Both the position numbers and the translations under genes were made by a program. From Marinifilum caeruleilacunae (lineage in GTDB: Bacteria > Bacteroidota > Bacteroidia > Bacteroidales > Marinifilaceae), in assembly GCF_013141825.1 (NCBI RefSeq), contig NZ_RZNH01000011.1:62351-126350 (forward strand): DNA of 64,000 nucleotides. Direction: 5' to 3'. The first letter of the stretch is position 1; every line of letters begins with the position of its first letter. Under the pieces are notes generated by a model that did not search any database, had not been told where the DNA came from, and was given only the letters and a program-made list of their open reading frames with translations. This document shows positions 38,770 to 48,391 of the stretch, piece by piece.

Positions 38770-40047
38770 TTAAGCCTCTTCGTAGAAAAATTGATCAGCG
38801 AAAGCTGGTTTCAAATCATCTAACCAAAGAGCTTTAGGATCGTATTTTGCAAAGAAAGGACGTCCAACCCAGTCGGAATTTCTTCCCTGGATAAAGTTCA
38901 GAACGTAAACCTTTTCGCCATTGATTTCGGTTACACCCGATACTTGCACCTTACCAGGATTAGCCGACATACTTGGTCCGCGAACTGTACGACATACACC
39001 ACTAACCTGTGCATATGCCTTACGGAAGATATCCCATGCTTCTTCAAGTGTTACTGCGAAATATTCCTGAGCTCCAGTTTCGCGAGCAATAAACATGTAG
39101 TAAGGAATCATTCCCCAATCTACCTGCTTTCTCCACATGCGAGCCCACATATCTGCATCAGCATTTAGATTTTTCATGATTGGCGACTGTGTGCGAATAA
39201 CAGCACCTGTTGCACGAATATTCTTCACAGCCTGTTCTACTGCTTCTGTGCTCATTTCGTTAATGTGGTTGAAGTGAGCCATAATCGAAAGATTCAAGCC
39301 ATTGTCATGGATCTTTTTGAATACATCCAATAGTTGCTGTGCATCATCATCGCTTGTGTAACGATATGGCCAGTAACCTAATGTTTTGGTACCAATTCTA
39401 ATGGTTTTTAGGTTTGGTATATCGGCAGCAATAATTGCATCGATGTATTGTTCGAATACCTTCGATTTCATAACCATCGGATCACCACCTGTAAACAACA
39501 AATCGGTAATGGAAGGATTCTGACGCAAGTATTCAATAATCAAATCAACCTGTTTCATGGCAAACTTTAGTTCATCGATACCGGTGAACTGTGGCCAACG
39601 GAAACAGAAAGTACAGTATGCATGACATGTTTGACCCTGAGATGGGAAAAACAACATGGTTTCGTCGTATTTATGCTGGATACCAACCAATTTTTCGCCG
39701 TTTAATTCAGGAACATTGTGAACCTGACCAGCCGGATTTGGATTCAACTCCATTCTAATTTGGTTGGCAGCTTTGGTGATTTCGGGTCTCGAAGCACCAC
39801 TTCTTACTAATTCGGCCATTCTGTTGTAGTGTTCGGCCGAAAGCATATCTTTTTGAGGAAAGGTTAGAATAAAAATCGGATCGTTCTCGAAATTATCCCA
39901 ATCGATCAACTCATCAACTACATAATTGTTTGCTTTAAATGGAAGGACCTCTCCAACAACTTCAATATCAAAAATCTGCTCCTCGCTCAGTTTACTAATC
40001 TGAGGAATTTTCTTAAAGGTCTTCAGTGTGTAAGCTCTATACTTCAT
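38770..40047 (-). CDS. kamA: KamA-family radical SAM protein (lysine 2,3-aminomutase-like)
   Basis: 425 residues. The radical-SAM cluster motif is CHAYCTFC (Cys141, 145, 148; Cx3Cx2C). GGDPMVMK binds the SAM amino group, and a Lys in ANPGKVQVSG is the probable PLP attachment site. Lysine 2,3-aminomutase moves the amino group from C2 to C3 to give beta-lysine, for lysine fermentation, osmolyte synthesis or antibiotics. No lysine-degradation gene and no EF-P gene is next to it, so the pathway is open; in a marine bacterium an acetyl-beta-lysine osmolyte would be plausible. Confidence 0.8.
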   Translation of the reverse strand: MKYRAYTLKTFKKIPQISKLSEEQIFDIEVVGEVLPFKANNYVVDELIDWDNFENDPIFILTFPQKDMLSAEHYNRMAELVRSGASRPEITKAANQIRMELNPNPAGQVHNVPELNGEKLVGIQHKYDETMLFFPSQGQTCHAYCTFCFRWPQFTGIDELKFAMKQVDLIIEYLRQNPSITDLLFTGGDPMVMKSKVFEQYIDAIIAADIPNLKTIRIGTKTLGYWPYRYTSDDDAQQLLDVFKKIHDNGLNLSIMAHFNHINEMSTEAVEQAVKNIRATGAVIRTQSPIMKNLNADADMWARMWRKQVDWGMIPYYMFIARETGAQEYFAVTLEEAWDIFRKAYAQVSGVCRTVRGPSMSANPGKVQVSGVTEINGEKVYVLNFIQGRNSDWVGRPFFAKYDPKALWLDDLKPAFADQFFYEEA

Positions 40048-40318
40048 AGGCTAATATCTGGTTTTGATGTTTTAACAAGTAAGCGCGTGTGAACACGATT
40101 ACTCCCCCTGGTTGTAATTATTTACTCAAAAACAAGCTATTAGGATATGGTAGCGCAGATGTACGTGTGAAACTCTTCAGAGTTATAGGCTACAAATGAG
40201 ATTCCCCATAGTTCAAGTTAGGGAAAAATTGGGACATTTTCCACATAAACTGTTCATTGTCAGCTGTAAAGGAAGACTAATGTCCCAGCGTATCAAATAG
40301 CTGTGGCACAAATGTATA
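40048..40318. other. Long upstream region of kamA
   Basis: No open frame, repeat or recognisable riboswitch. If the promoter at 40319-40349 is real this is a 270-nt leader. Confidence 0.3.
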
Positions 40319-40349
40319 ATATTTAAAATTTTTAAACAAGCATGTTTGC
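40319..40349 (-). promoter_or_regulatory. Possible kamA promoter
   Basis: Minus strand: TTG, 20 nt, TACATTTG. It fits the Bacteroidota pattern but lies ~270 bp before the start codon, so it would give a long leader; a closer unrecognised promoter may exist. Confidence 0.3.
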
Positions 40350-40405
40350 GAGTTAAGTGTTTGTAATCCTGTTAGATTTAACTTTTTAAGGAGCACTTAT
40401 TTATA

Positions 40406-40436
40406 TTGCAGGAATGGGCGATAAAGATTACTTTTG
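40406..40436 (+). promoter_or_regulatory. Predicted promoter of the U32 peptidase gene
   Basis: TTG at 40406-40408, 20-nt spacer, TACTTTTG at 40429-40436: fits the Bacteroidota consensus. A second -7-like TATTTTTG (40509-40516) lies nearer the start codon but lacks a partner element. Confidence 0.45.
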
Positions 40437-40530
40437 CTGAGGATCAGGAGGAAGGCTTTCAAAAGCTAAAGGCTTAATTTAACAGCTAATATCCCTGTTC
40501 TAAATTAATATTTTTGTTTATCTGGAATTA

Positions 40531-41787
40531 ATGAAAAGAAGTGATATAGAGTTAATGGCACCAGTAGGATCATATGAATCCCTAATGGCTGCCATACAAG
40601 GAGGAGCCAATTCGATATACTTTGGTATTGAGCAATTAAACATGCGATCGAGATCGGCCAATAACTTTGGTTTCGAGGATCTTAAAAAAATTGCAAGCAC
40701 CTGTAAAGAAAACAATGTAAAATCATATCTCACCGTAAATACGGTATTGTTCGATCACGATATCAAATTAATGTATAAAATTGTTGATGCAGCAAAGGAA
40801 AGTGGCGTTACCGCGATTATTGCTTCCGATGTGTCGGCCATTATGTATGCTCGATCGATTGATGTTGAGGTTCATATCTCAACTCAATGTAATATCACCA
40901 ATATCGAGGCGGTAAAATTCTACGCCCAATTTGCCGATGTGGTGGTGCTGGCTCGCGAATTGGATCTGAACCAGGTGAAAGCCATTTACGATCAGATTGT
41001 AGCGCAGGATATTCGTGGTCCGAAAGGCGAATTGGTGCAAATCGAGATGTTTGCCCACGGTGCGTTGTGCATGGCGGTGTCGGGAAAATGTTACCTGAGT
41101 TTGCACGAGAAAAACTCTTCGGCCAATCGTGGCGCTTGTATGCAAACCTGCAGAAAAGCCTATACGGTAACCGAAAAAGAATCGGGTAACGAATTGGAAA
41201 TCGATAATGAATACATCATGTCGCCAAAAGATTTGTGTACCATCGGATTTCTGAATAAAATGCTTGACGCAGGTGTTCGTGTTCTTAAATTTGAAGGTCG
41301 TGCACGTTCCCCGGAATATGTAAAAACAGTGGTAAGCTGCTATAACGAAGCTGTGGATTCCTACCTGGATGAATCGTACAATAAAGAAAAAATCGATGCC
41401 TGGATGGAACGCTTGTCAACCGTCTTTAATCGTGGATTTTGGGATGGTTATTACCTGGGACAAAAATTGGGAGAGTGGAGCAACGAATATGGAAACCGTG
41501 CTACCAAACGTAAGATGTTGGTGGGCAAAGGAACCAATTACTTTACGAAGATTCAGGTTGCCGAATTCCTTTTGGAATCGAACGAACTTGCAGTGGGTGA
41601 TCATATCCTGATTACAGGGCCAACAACCGGTGTTGTGGAAACCACCATAAAAGAGATTCGTGTAGATCTGAAACCAGTTGAAAAAGCAGTAAAAGGCGAC
41701 AGTTTCTCCATTGCATTGGATACTATGATTCGCAGATCGGACAAATTGTACAAGATTGTAGAAGTAACCAACGATTTAATTCAATAA
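40531..41787 (+). CDS. Peptidase U32-family protein (tRNA hydroxylation TrhP-like)
   Basis: 418 residues, cytoplasmic. U32 signature EMFAHGALCMAVSGKCYLSL followed by NRGACMQTCRKAY; the Cys residues here are the candidate iron-sulfur ligands of the family. The N-terminal barrel begins ELMAPVGSYESLMAAIQGGANSIYFG. Members include TrhP (5-hydroxyuridine at tRNA position 34) and RlhA (23S rRNA hydroxylation). The length fits the short TrhP-type group, but the exact RNA target cannot be called. Confidence 0.82.
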   Translation: MKRSDIELMAPVGSYESLMAAIQGGANSIYFGIEQLNMRSRSANNFGFEDLKKIASTCKENNVKSYLTVNTVLFDHDIKLMYKIVDAAKESGVTAIIASDVSAIMYARSIDVEVHISTQCNITNIEAVKFYAQFADVVVLARELDLNQVKAIYDQIVAQDIRGPKGELVQIEMFAHGALCMAVSGKCYLSLHEKNSSANRGACMQTCRKAYTVTEKESGNELEIDNEYIMSPKDLCTIGFLNKMLDAGVRVLKFEGRARSPEYVKTVVSCYNEAVDSYLDESYNKEKIDAWMERLSTVFNRGFWDGYYLGQKLGEWSNEYGNRATKRKMLVGKGTNYFTKIQVAEFLLESNELAVGDHILITGPTTGVVETTIKEIRVDLKPVEKAVKGDSFSIALDTMIRRSDKLYKIVEVTNDLIQ

Positions 41788-41833
41788 TACAAATCAAGAA
41801 GCACAAATTAGTGCCTTGCTAAACCAACAAAGC

Positions 41834-42337
41834 ATGAAAAAATTACTCCTTACCTTTATCGCAATTGTTGCGGTATCTGCCTTGTTTGCAGACAATCACC
41901 AGGGATCCTTACTAAAAACCGGAGAGCAGGTTCCTGAATTTTCGGTAACTACACTGGATGGAAAAGAAATTGCCATTACTGAACTAAAAGGAAAAGTGGT
42001 TTTAATCAACTTTTTTGCTACCTGGTGCGGACCATGTATGAAAGAACTGCCAGAGGTTCAAAAACAATTGTGGCCAAAATTCAAGGATGAAAATTTTGTG
42101 ATGGTTTCCATTGGGCGAGAGCATACCAAAGAGGAGTTGAGCAAGTGGAACAAAAAGAAAGGCTTTACATTTCCAATTGCTCCCGATTCTAAACGAGAAG
42201 TATATTCAAAATTTGCCAGTCAGTACATTCCTCGTAACTTTATTGTCGATAAATCAGGAAAAATCATTTGGCAAGGCGTTGGATTCGACCAGAAAGAGCT
42301 GGATGAAATGATGAAAACCATTCAAGAAAACTTATAG
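41834..42337 (+). CDS. Exported TlpA-family thioredoxin
   Basis: 167 residues from the ATG at 41834; an in-frame TTG at 41816 precedes it. Signal peptide KKLLLTFIAIVAVSALFA. Redox site FFATWCGPCMKELP and cis-Pro region YIPRNFIVDKSG are canonical for TlpA/ResA. A periplasmic disulfide reductase. The DUF2797 gene follows 3 bp after its stop, so they are co-expressed. Confidence 0.9.
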   Translation: MKKLLLTFIAIVAVSALFADNHQGSLLKTGEQVPEFSVTTLDGKEIAITELKGKVVLINFFATWCGPCMKELPEVQKQLWPKFKDENFVMVSIGREHTKEELSKWNKKKGFTFPIAPDSKREVYSKFASQYIPRNFIVDKSGKIIWQGVGFDQKELDEMMKTIQENL

Positions 42338-42340
42338 TTC

Positions 42341-43135
42341 ATGCAAGGAAATATCAGGAAAATGCGCACCGAATTGGGTGAAACGGTTCAGTATCATTTG
42401 CCTATTGGCGATGATCTTACAGCCATGAATCAGCTAATTGGGAAAGAGATCAGTTTGCAGTTTTTGGATCAGATTAACTGTATTCACTGTGGTAAAAAAA
42501 CAAAAACATCCTTTTCGCAAGGATATTGTTATTCCTGTTTTACCACCCTGCCACAAACCGATCCAAGCATTGTTCGCCCGGAGTTGGATTTATCATATCT
42601 GGGCATTTCCCGCGATATGGAATGGGCAAAAGAGAATTCCTTGCGCCCACACTATGTATATTTGGCCTATTCGGGCAATTTAAAAGTGGGTGTAACCCGC
42701 GAAAGCCAGGTTCCTACCCGTTGGATCGATCAGGGTGCAAGCAAAGCCATCAAACTTGCCAAAACCCCAAACCGACATATTGCCGGGGTGATTGAAGTTG
42801 CTTTGAAAGAGCATTTTTCCGATAAAACCAATTGGAGAGAAATGCTGAAGCAAGATGGATCGACAGATATTGATCTTTTGGAAGAGAAGCAAAAAGCAGC
42901 AGAGAAACTACATCCGGAATTGAAACAGTACCTTTGTGGGGAAGATGAGGTTTGGGATATCAACTACCCGGTTGAAGAGCTTCCTCAAAAAGTAACAAGC
43001 TTTGGTTTTGACAAAACGAAAGAGTTTACAGGAGTTTTAAAAGGAATCAAAGGACAGTACCTGATTTTTGAAGGAGGAAAAGTTATAAATATTCGTAAAC
43101 ACAACGGATATCTTATCGAATTGAAAGTAAAATAA
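42341..43135 (+). CDS. DUF2797 protein (zinc ribbon plus GIY-YIG-like segment)
   Basis: 264 residues, cytoplasmic, function unknown. Cys47, Cys50, Cys63 and Cys66 form a zinc-ribbon-like C-x2-C-x12-C-x2-C. The segment HYVYLAYSGNLKVGVTR with RWIDQGA resembles the first strands of the GIY-YIG endonuclease fold (Tyr, then a conserved Arg), suggesting a nucleic-acid role. This resemblance was seen by eye only. It is coupled to the thioredoxin gene by a 3-bp gap. Confidence 0.78.
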   Translation: MQGNIRKMRTELGETVQYHLPIGDDLTAMNQLIGKEISLQFLDQINCIHCGKKTKTSFSQGYCYSCFTTLPQTDPSIVRPELDLSYLGISRDMEWAKENSLRPHYVYLAYSGNLKVGVTRESQVPTRWIDQGASKAIKLAKTPNRHIAGVIEVALKEHFSDKTNWREMLKQDGSTDIDLLEEKQKAAEKLHPELKQYLCGEDEVWDINYPVEELPQKVTSFGFDKTKEFTGVLKGIKGQYLIFEGGKVINIRKHNGYLIELKVK

Positions 43136-43245
43136 GAAAAAAAGTGTGAATTTGTAGTTAAAATCAGCAAATTTCTTAATACATTTGTCTACAGTATTTT
43201 AAAAACAATAAGCAAAAAACACTAATCGATAAATTCAAATCTGAA

Positions 43246-44262
43246 ATGGAAAACATTAACTGGAAAGAATTTGGTTTTGGATATACTAAAACTGATTACA
43301 ACGTTCGTTGTCACTACCGTGATGGAAAATGGGGAGAATTAGAAGTTTCATCTTCTGATCAAATCAATGTTCACATTGCATCTACAGGTTTGCACTACGG
43401 ACAACAAGCATTCGAAGGCTTAAAAGCATTTAAAGGTCCTGATGGAAAAGTAAGAGTTTTCCGTATCGACGAAAATGGCAAACGTCTTCAGAGCTCTTCT
43501 CACGGTATCATGATGGCTGAAATGCCTTTGGATCTGTTCCGCGAGGCTGTAATCAAAGCGATTAAACTGAACGAAAGATGGATTCCTCCATATGAATCAG
43601 GTGCATCTCTTTACATTCGTCCGGTACTATTTGGAAACGGAGCACAGGTAGGAGTGAAGGCTTCTGAGGAATACACATTTGCAGTATTTGTAATGCCTGT
43701 AGGACCTTATTTCAAAGAAGGATTCAAACCAACCGATTATGTAATTTATCGTGAGTACGACCGTGCAGCTCCACAAGGAACCGGTATTTACAAAGTAGGT
43801 GGTAACTATGCAGCTTCCTTAAGAGGCGGTAACAGAGCACACGCCGAAGGTTTTTCTGCAGTATTGTTCTTAGATGCTAAAGAAAAGAAATACATCGATG
43901 AGTGTGGTCCAGCTAACTTCTTCGGAATTAAGAACAACACTTACGTAACACCAAAGTCTAATACCATTCTTCCTTCGATCACAAACAAGAGTTTGTGTCA
44001 GATTGCTGAAGATTTGGGAATGAACGTTGAGCGTCGTCCAATTACTGTTGATGAGTTGGCAGACTTCTCTGAAGCAGGAGCATGTGGTACAGCGGCTGTA
44101 ATTTCTCCAATTCGCAAGATTGTTGATGCAGATAACAATATCGACTACAAGTATGGCGATGAGGCAGGAGAGATTAGCTTCAAGCTATATGAAACCCTTC
44201 GTGGCATTCAATATGGTACTGTTGAAGACAAACACAACTGGAATACAATTATTGAATTTTAA
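43246..44262 (+). CDS. ilvE: Branched-chain amino acid aminotransferase
   Basis: 338 residues, fold-type IV PLP enzyme. PLP Lys in IYKVGGNYAASL, substrate loop YIDECGPANFFGIKNN and phosphate-binding SEAGACGTAAVISPI. Length and sequence fit the longer BCAT type found in eukaryotes and many bacteria. It interconverts Leu/Ile/Val with their 2-oxoacids. Single gene with a strong terminator; a TACATTTG -7-like element lies ~60 bp upstream. Confidence 0.95.
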   Translation: MENINWKEFGFGYTKTDYNVRCHYRDGKWGELEVSSSDQINVHIASTGLHYGQQAFEGLKAFKGPDGKVRVFRIDENGKRLQSSSHGIMMAEMPLDLFREAVIKAIKLNERWIPPYESGASLYIRPVLFGNGAQVGVKASEEYTFAVFVMPVGPYFKEGFKPTDYVIYREYDRAAPQGTGIYKVGGNYAASLRGGNRAHAEGFSAVLFLDAKEKKYIDECGPANFFGIKNNTYVTPKSNTILPSITNKSLCQIAEDLGMNVERRPITVDELADFSEAGACGTAAVISPIRKIVDADNNIDYKYGDEAGEISFKLYETLRGIQYGTVEDKHNWNTIIEF

Positions 44263-44280
44263 TCAATAATTAATGATATA

Positions 44281-44318
44281 AAAAAAGAGCATCTGGAATA
44301 TCCGGATGCTTTTTTTTT
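44281..44318 (+). terminator. Terminator of ilvE
   Basis: Ten-bp stem with one G-U pair (44288-44297 with 44301-44310), 3-nt loop, T run on the right and A run on the left, so it may also stop transcripts from the other strand. Confidence 0.9.
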
Positions 44319-44487
44319 GACACAGATTCTTATGAAATTAATGATTTACGCTGATTTTATGGAGTTATTAGTTTTCAGCTATAATTAGTTTTCTTGATCT
44401 AGTCAGCGATGGCTATCGGGATTTTGCTTACTTTTTCATCAATGGAAAAAGTGAGAATCAATACAAGCTGATAAGATTAGTGATATT

Positions 44488-46047
44488 TTAATTTGCAAGT
44501 AGCAAACCTTTTATCTTATCGTCAAAGGCCGAAAGAGCAGCTTTAGAGCCTTCTCCCATGGCAATCACAATTTGCTTGTAAGGAACGATTGAAACGTCTC
44601 CTGCAGCGTAAATTCCGGCCTGATTGGTTCTACAATGCGAATCAATTTCAATTTCTCCAATTTTATTGGTCTTAACAGTATCGGCAAATACTTTACTATT
44701 GGCATTTAATCCAATTTGCACAAATACACCATCGGTGCTAAGTACTTCTTCTTTATTGGAGCTTCTGTCTTTGTATTTTAAGGCATTTACCTTCTTTCCA
44801 TCACCATCAATACTTGTGGTTTGGGCATTGGTGGTAACGCTTACATTCGGTAATTCTTTAATCTTGTCCTGCAAAACCTGGTCGCCTTTTAGCTCATCCA
44901 TAAATTCGAGTACATGAACCTCCGAAGCAATGGCCGATAAATCGATGGCAGCTTCAAGTCCAGAGTTTCCTCCACCAACTACCACAACTTTTTTGCCTTT
45001 GTAAAAGGGTCCGTCACAATGTGTACAGAATGCAACGCCAGATCCGATGTAATCGCTTTCGCCCTGTACATTCAGCTTTCGCCAACTTGCACCAGTAGCA
45101 ATAATCAAAGCCGGGGCACTAAGTGTTTCGTTTAAAGATGTTTTGATGTTTTTTACACCATCCACCACTTCCAGCTTTTCAATCACACGATTATCCAGAA
45201 TATCGATAGGATAATCGTTCAAATGTTTCATCAGGTTGCCCGATAATTCTGTACCGCTGGTTTTTGGAACCGAAATCATATTTTCGATAGATACGGTTTC
45301 AGTTACCTGTCCGCCAATTTTTTCGGCAACAATGGCTACCGAAAAGCCTTTTCGAGCCGAATAAACTGCTGCCGAAACGCCCGCAGGTCCACCACCGGCT
45401 ATAATTACATCATACTCCTTCTTTTGTTCTTCAGATGGCTTAAATGCAGATCCAGTTTGTTCTTCAATTTTGCTTAGTAGTTCGCCCAGCGACGATCGTC
45501 CCACATGCAGTTGTTTGTCGTTGGCATAAATCGTTGGAACCGCCTGAACATTTAATCGTTCAGCTTCTTCCACATTAATGGCTCCATCAATAATCTCATG
45601 CGAAATGTTCGGATTTAAAAAAGCCATGATATTTAAAGCTTGAACAACGTCAGGACAATTGGTACAGGATAGAGAAATAAAACTTTTTAGCTCTACTTTT
45701 GTTGATATTGCTTTGATTCTCTGCGAAAATATCTCATCTGGCAAGTTTTTACCAATTCCATCGAGGTTGAGCACTGCCAAAAGCAAGCTAGTAAATTCGT
45801 GGCCGTTTGGTACAGCTTTAAAAATTACATTAGTCGATTCTCCGTTTTTAAGGATCTCAAAAGACAAAGCATCGCCTTCAGTAACTTCGAGTTTTACTTG
45901 ATCGCTACATGAAGCAACATCCTTTAAAAGAGATATTAATTCTTGCTTGCTTTTGTGAGTAGATGATACCTGTACCTGAAAAGTATATTGATTTTTTAAG
46001 GATTTAAATAAATCAATAACCTGATTTTTTATTTGTTGTTCCAGCAT
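44488..46047 (-). CDS. ahpF: Alkyl hydroperoxide reductase subunit F
   Basis: 519 residues from the ATG at 46047; a longer frame to 46083 adds 12 non-conserved residues. N-terminal tandem thioredoxin-fold with SCTNCPDVVQALN (CxxC), then a thioredoxin-reductase-like module: FAD GGGPAGVSAAVYSARKG, NADPH VVGGGNSGLEAAIDL, redox CTHCDGPF (CxxC) and C-terminal YAAGDVSIVPYKQIVIAMGEGSKAAL. It passes electrons from NAD(P)H to AhpC. It lies 101 bp behind ahpC on the same strand. Confidence 0.96.
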   Translation of the reverse strand: MLEQQIKNQVIDLFKSLKNQYTFQVQVSSTHKSKQELISLLKDVASCSDQVKLEVTEGDALSFEILKNGESTNVIFKAVPNGHEFTSLLLAVLNLDGIGKNLPDEIFSQRIKAISTKVELKSFISLSCTNCPDVVQALNIMAFLNPNISHEIIDGAINVEEAERLNVQAVPTIYANDKQLHVGRSSLGELLSKIEEQTGSAFKPSEEQKKEYDVIIAGGGPAGVSAAVYSARKGFSVAIVAEKIGGQVTETVSIENMISVPKTSGTELSGNLMKHLNDYPIDILDNRVIEKLEVVDGVKNIKTSLNETLSAPALIIATGASWRKLNVQGESDYIGSGVAFCTHCDGPFYKGKKVVVVGGGNSGLEAAIDLSAIASEVHVLEFMDELKGDQVLQDKIKELPNVSVTTNAQTTSIDGDGKKVNALKYKDRSSNKEEVLSTDGVFVQIGLNANSKVFADTVKTNKIGEIEIDSHCRTNQAGIYAAGDVSIVPYKQIVIAMGEGSKAALSAFDDKIKGLLLAN

Positions 46048-46148
46048 TGTTTTTTTTGATTTTTGGGGAGAATCTGCCCCCATGCAGCCAAACTTTAATC
46101 GGATATTAAAAAACTACATCGAGACAGACTCAGGTATTTTTGTTTGAA

Positions 46149-46712
46149 TTAAATCTTACCAACAAGGTCGATACTTGGTTGAAGGGTTTCTGCACCCTCT
46201 TCCCATTTGGCAGGACAAACTTCCGATGGATTTTGAGCTACAAATTGTAATGCTTTCAGTCTTCTTAATAGTTCTTCGGCATTTCTACCTACATTGCCGG
46301 CAACCACTTCGTAGGCTACAATTTCTCCTTCTGGATTTACAATGAAAGTACCTCGCTCTGCCAATCCTACTTCCTCAATCATTACATCAAATCCGCGCGA
46401 TAAAACTCCTGTTGGATCTGCCAGCATTGGATACTGAATTTTTCTAATTGTATCCGAAGTATCGTGCCATGCTTTGTGAACAAAGTGTGTATCGGTTGAT
46501 ACCGAGTAAATTTCACAATCTACTGCTTTAAATTCAGGGTACAGATTGGCAAGATCTTCCAACTCGGTTGGACAAACAAAGGTGAAATCGGCAGGGTAAA
46601 AGAAAAATACCGACCATTTGCCTAATAAATCTGATTTTTTTACGCTTTTAAAATCGTTGTTTGCGAATGCTTGAACTTCAAAATCTACTACTTGTTTTCC
46701 AATTTGTGACAT
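46149..46712 (-). CDS. ahpC: Peroxiredoxin, alkyl hydroperoxide reductase subunit C
   Basis: 187 residues, typical 2-Cys peroxiredoxin. Peroxidatic Cys47 in DFTFVCPTELED, resolving Cys166 in EVCPAKWEEG. It reduces hydrogen peroxide and organic peroxides with AhpF. A textbook Bacteroidota promoter sits 51 bp upstream. In Bacteroides ahpCF is under OxyR control; I could not identify an OxyR site here. Confidence 0.97.
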   Translation of the reverse strand: MSQIGKQVVDFEVQAFANNDFKSVKKSDLLGKWSVFFFYPADFTFVCPTELEDLANLYPEFKAVDCEIYSVSTDTHFVHKAWHDTSDTIRKIQYPMLADPTGVLSRGFDVMIEEVGLAERGTFIVNPEGEIVAYEVVAGNVGRNAEELLRRLKALQFVAQNPSEVCPAKWEEGAETLQPSIDLVGKI

Positions 46713-46762
46713 CTTGTGTGTTTTTAATATGAATATTTATTGTTTTATTTTTTTCTCTGATG

Positions 46763-46794
46763 CAAAACTAGAATACCAGACCATATAAATCAAA
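46763..46794 (-). promoter_or_regulatory. Predicted ahpCF promoter
   Basis: Minus strand: TTTG, 20 nt, TAGTTTTG: an exact match to the Bacteroidota -33/-7 pattern. Confidence 0.65.
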
Positions 46795-46891
46795 TAGATA
46801 ATAATTAAAAAGCGATAGAAAAAGTCAATAAAGGTGCGTCAAAATGCAGAAACAAAGGTGTTTGTGTTTATATTGTTTGCGCGATTTATTG

Positions 46892-46928
46892 AAAAAAATA
46901 AACGAGCACAACCGGAATTGTGCTCGTT
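46892..46928 (-). terminator. Terminator of the aminotransferase gene
   Basis: Perfect 11-bp stem (46901-46911 with 46918-46928), 6-nt loop, then a T-rich run on the minus strand. Confidence 0.9.
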
Positions 46929-47001
46929 TTTCTCATTGTAAGGTGAGAATTAGGATTTATAATTATAAAAAATGTGTTTGGTTCAAAAAGAACGCAAACG
47001 G

Positions 47002-48225
47002 TTAAATTTCAACTTTCTTATTCATTAGTGCTTTTATCGATTCGGCTAATCGTTGAACACCAATTCTGTTTTGCTCTTCATCCATAAAAGAGAAATTGAT
47101 TCTCATGGTGTTTTTTCCACTTCCATCGCAATGGAATACCGATCCCAATACAAACGCAACATTCTTTTCAATGGCAATCTTAAACAGATCTTCTGCATCC
47201 ATTTCTTCGGGCAGACTCAGGAATAAAAACAATCCACCTTCCGGTTTTGTCCAGCTCACACCTTCGGGCATAAAATCTTCGAAAGCCTGTAGCATTACAT
47301 CTCTTTTTCGATGGTACATATCGATAATCTTCTTCAAGTTTTTATCGAATAGACCTTCCTCAAGATACTTAGCTGCAATCTTTTGAACAAAAGGAGCTGT
47401 GCATAAGTCTGTTGACTGCTTTGCCTTTACAAATTTATCAATTATTGCGTCATGTGCAAGTATCCAGCCAATTCTGAAGCCTGGAACAAAGATTTTCGAG
47501 AAAGTTCCCAGGCTTAATACTTGACCTGTGTTGTCCAGTTCATACATCATTCTTTGTGCTTCTCCTTCGAATCGGAGTTCACGATACGGACTGTCCTCAA
47601 TAATCAGAATATTGTATTTTCGTGCAATTTCGATAATTTCCATTCTTCGGAACTCGGGCATGGTAATTCCTGCAGGATTTTGAAAATCGGGAATTACATA
47701 AATGAATTTTGGCATTTCGCCTTCGCTCTGCATTTTATACAGCGTTTCTTCAAGCAAATCGGAACGCATACCATGCTCATCAAACTTAATCCCAACAGGA
47801 ACTCCACCATAGCTCGAAAAAGCTCCTAAACCGCCCAGATAGCTTGGCAATCCGCATATGTATTTATCGCCACGGTTTAAGAATATTTTCCCTGCCAAAT
47901 CCAATCCTTGCTGCGATGAGGTAAGAATTACAAGGTTCTCGGTAGTAATTTGCAGACCTTGATCCTGGTATCTTTTGGTCAGAATTTCACGAAGTTTCAT
48001 GTCTCCTTCGGTTGCACCATACTGAAGAGCAGAACTCCCTTCCTGGTCAAGAATTTTGCATGATATCTTTTTTAGATCATCAATCGGAAATGAACTTGGT
48101 GCTGGCAAACCTCCGGCAAAAGAAATGATGTCATCGCGCTGGGTTAGTTTTAACAATTCTCTAATCACCGAACGCTTCATTCCCTTAGCGCTATCGGAAA
48201 GAATGTTTTCTAAGTTTGTAATCAT
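47002..48225 (-). CDS. PLP-dependent aminotransferase (class I, 2-aminoadipate/LysN-like)
   Basis: 407 residues, fold-type I. IISFAGGLPAPSSFP is the conserved entry of the MocR/LysN aminotransferase group; VIPDFQNPAGITM, EDSPYRELRF and the PLP Lys in LSLGTFSKIFVPGFRIGW follow. No winged-helix domain, so it is an enzyme, not a MocR regulator. Likely substrates are 2-aminoadipate, aromatic or branched-chain amino acids. It is monocistronic. Confidence 0.88.
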   Translation of the reverse strand: MITNLENILSDSAKGMKRSVIRELLKLTQRDDIISFAGGLPAPSSFPIDDLKKISCKILDQEGSSALQYGATEGDMKLREILTKRYQDQGLQITTENLVILTSSQQGLDLAGKIFLNRGDKYICGLPSYLGGLGAFSSYGGVPVGIKFDEHGMRSDLLEETLYKMQSEGEMPKFIYVIPDFQNPAGITMPEFRRMEIIEIARKYNILIIEDSPYRELRFEGEAQRMMYELDNTGQVLSLGTFSKIFVPGFRIGWILAHDAIIDKFVKAKQSTDLCTAPFVQKIAAKYLEEGLFDKNLKKIIDMYHRKRDVMLQAFEDFMPEGVSWTKPEGGLFLFLSLPEEMDAEDLFKIAIEKNVAFVLGSVFHCDGSGKNTMRINFSFMDEEQNRIGVQRLAESIKALMNKKVEI

Positions 48226-48391
48226 TGTAATCCCCCTTTTTGTTTAGTTTTTTTTGATGATTTTGGTGAAAATCAGGATTTTCGCCACTAATAAATTTAC
48301 GTTTTTATAGTGGTAAAACCATAGAATTATAAACAAATGGGATTTCAGAATGACAATTTATAATAAATATGCGTTAAAAAGTTTAAAACAA

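Noticed and set aside
40048-40530. Riboswitch in the long kamA/U32 intergenic region
   Set aside because: I could not match any known aptamer consensus or a convincing terminator/antiterminator pair.
47002-48225. MocR-type transcriptional regulator
   Set aside because: The protein begins directly with the aminotransferase domain; no GntR winged helix is present.
48056-48247. Small plus-strand frame at the start of the aminotransferase
   Set aside because: Antisense to a conserved gene, with no motif of its own.
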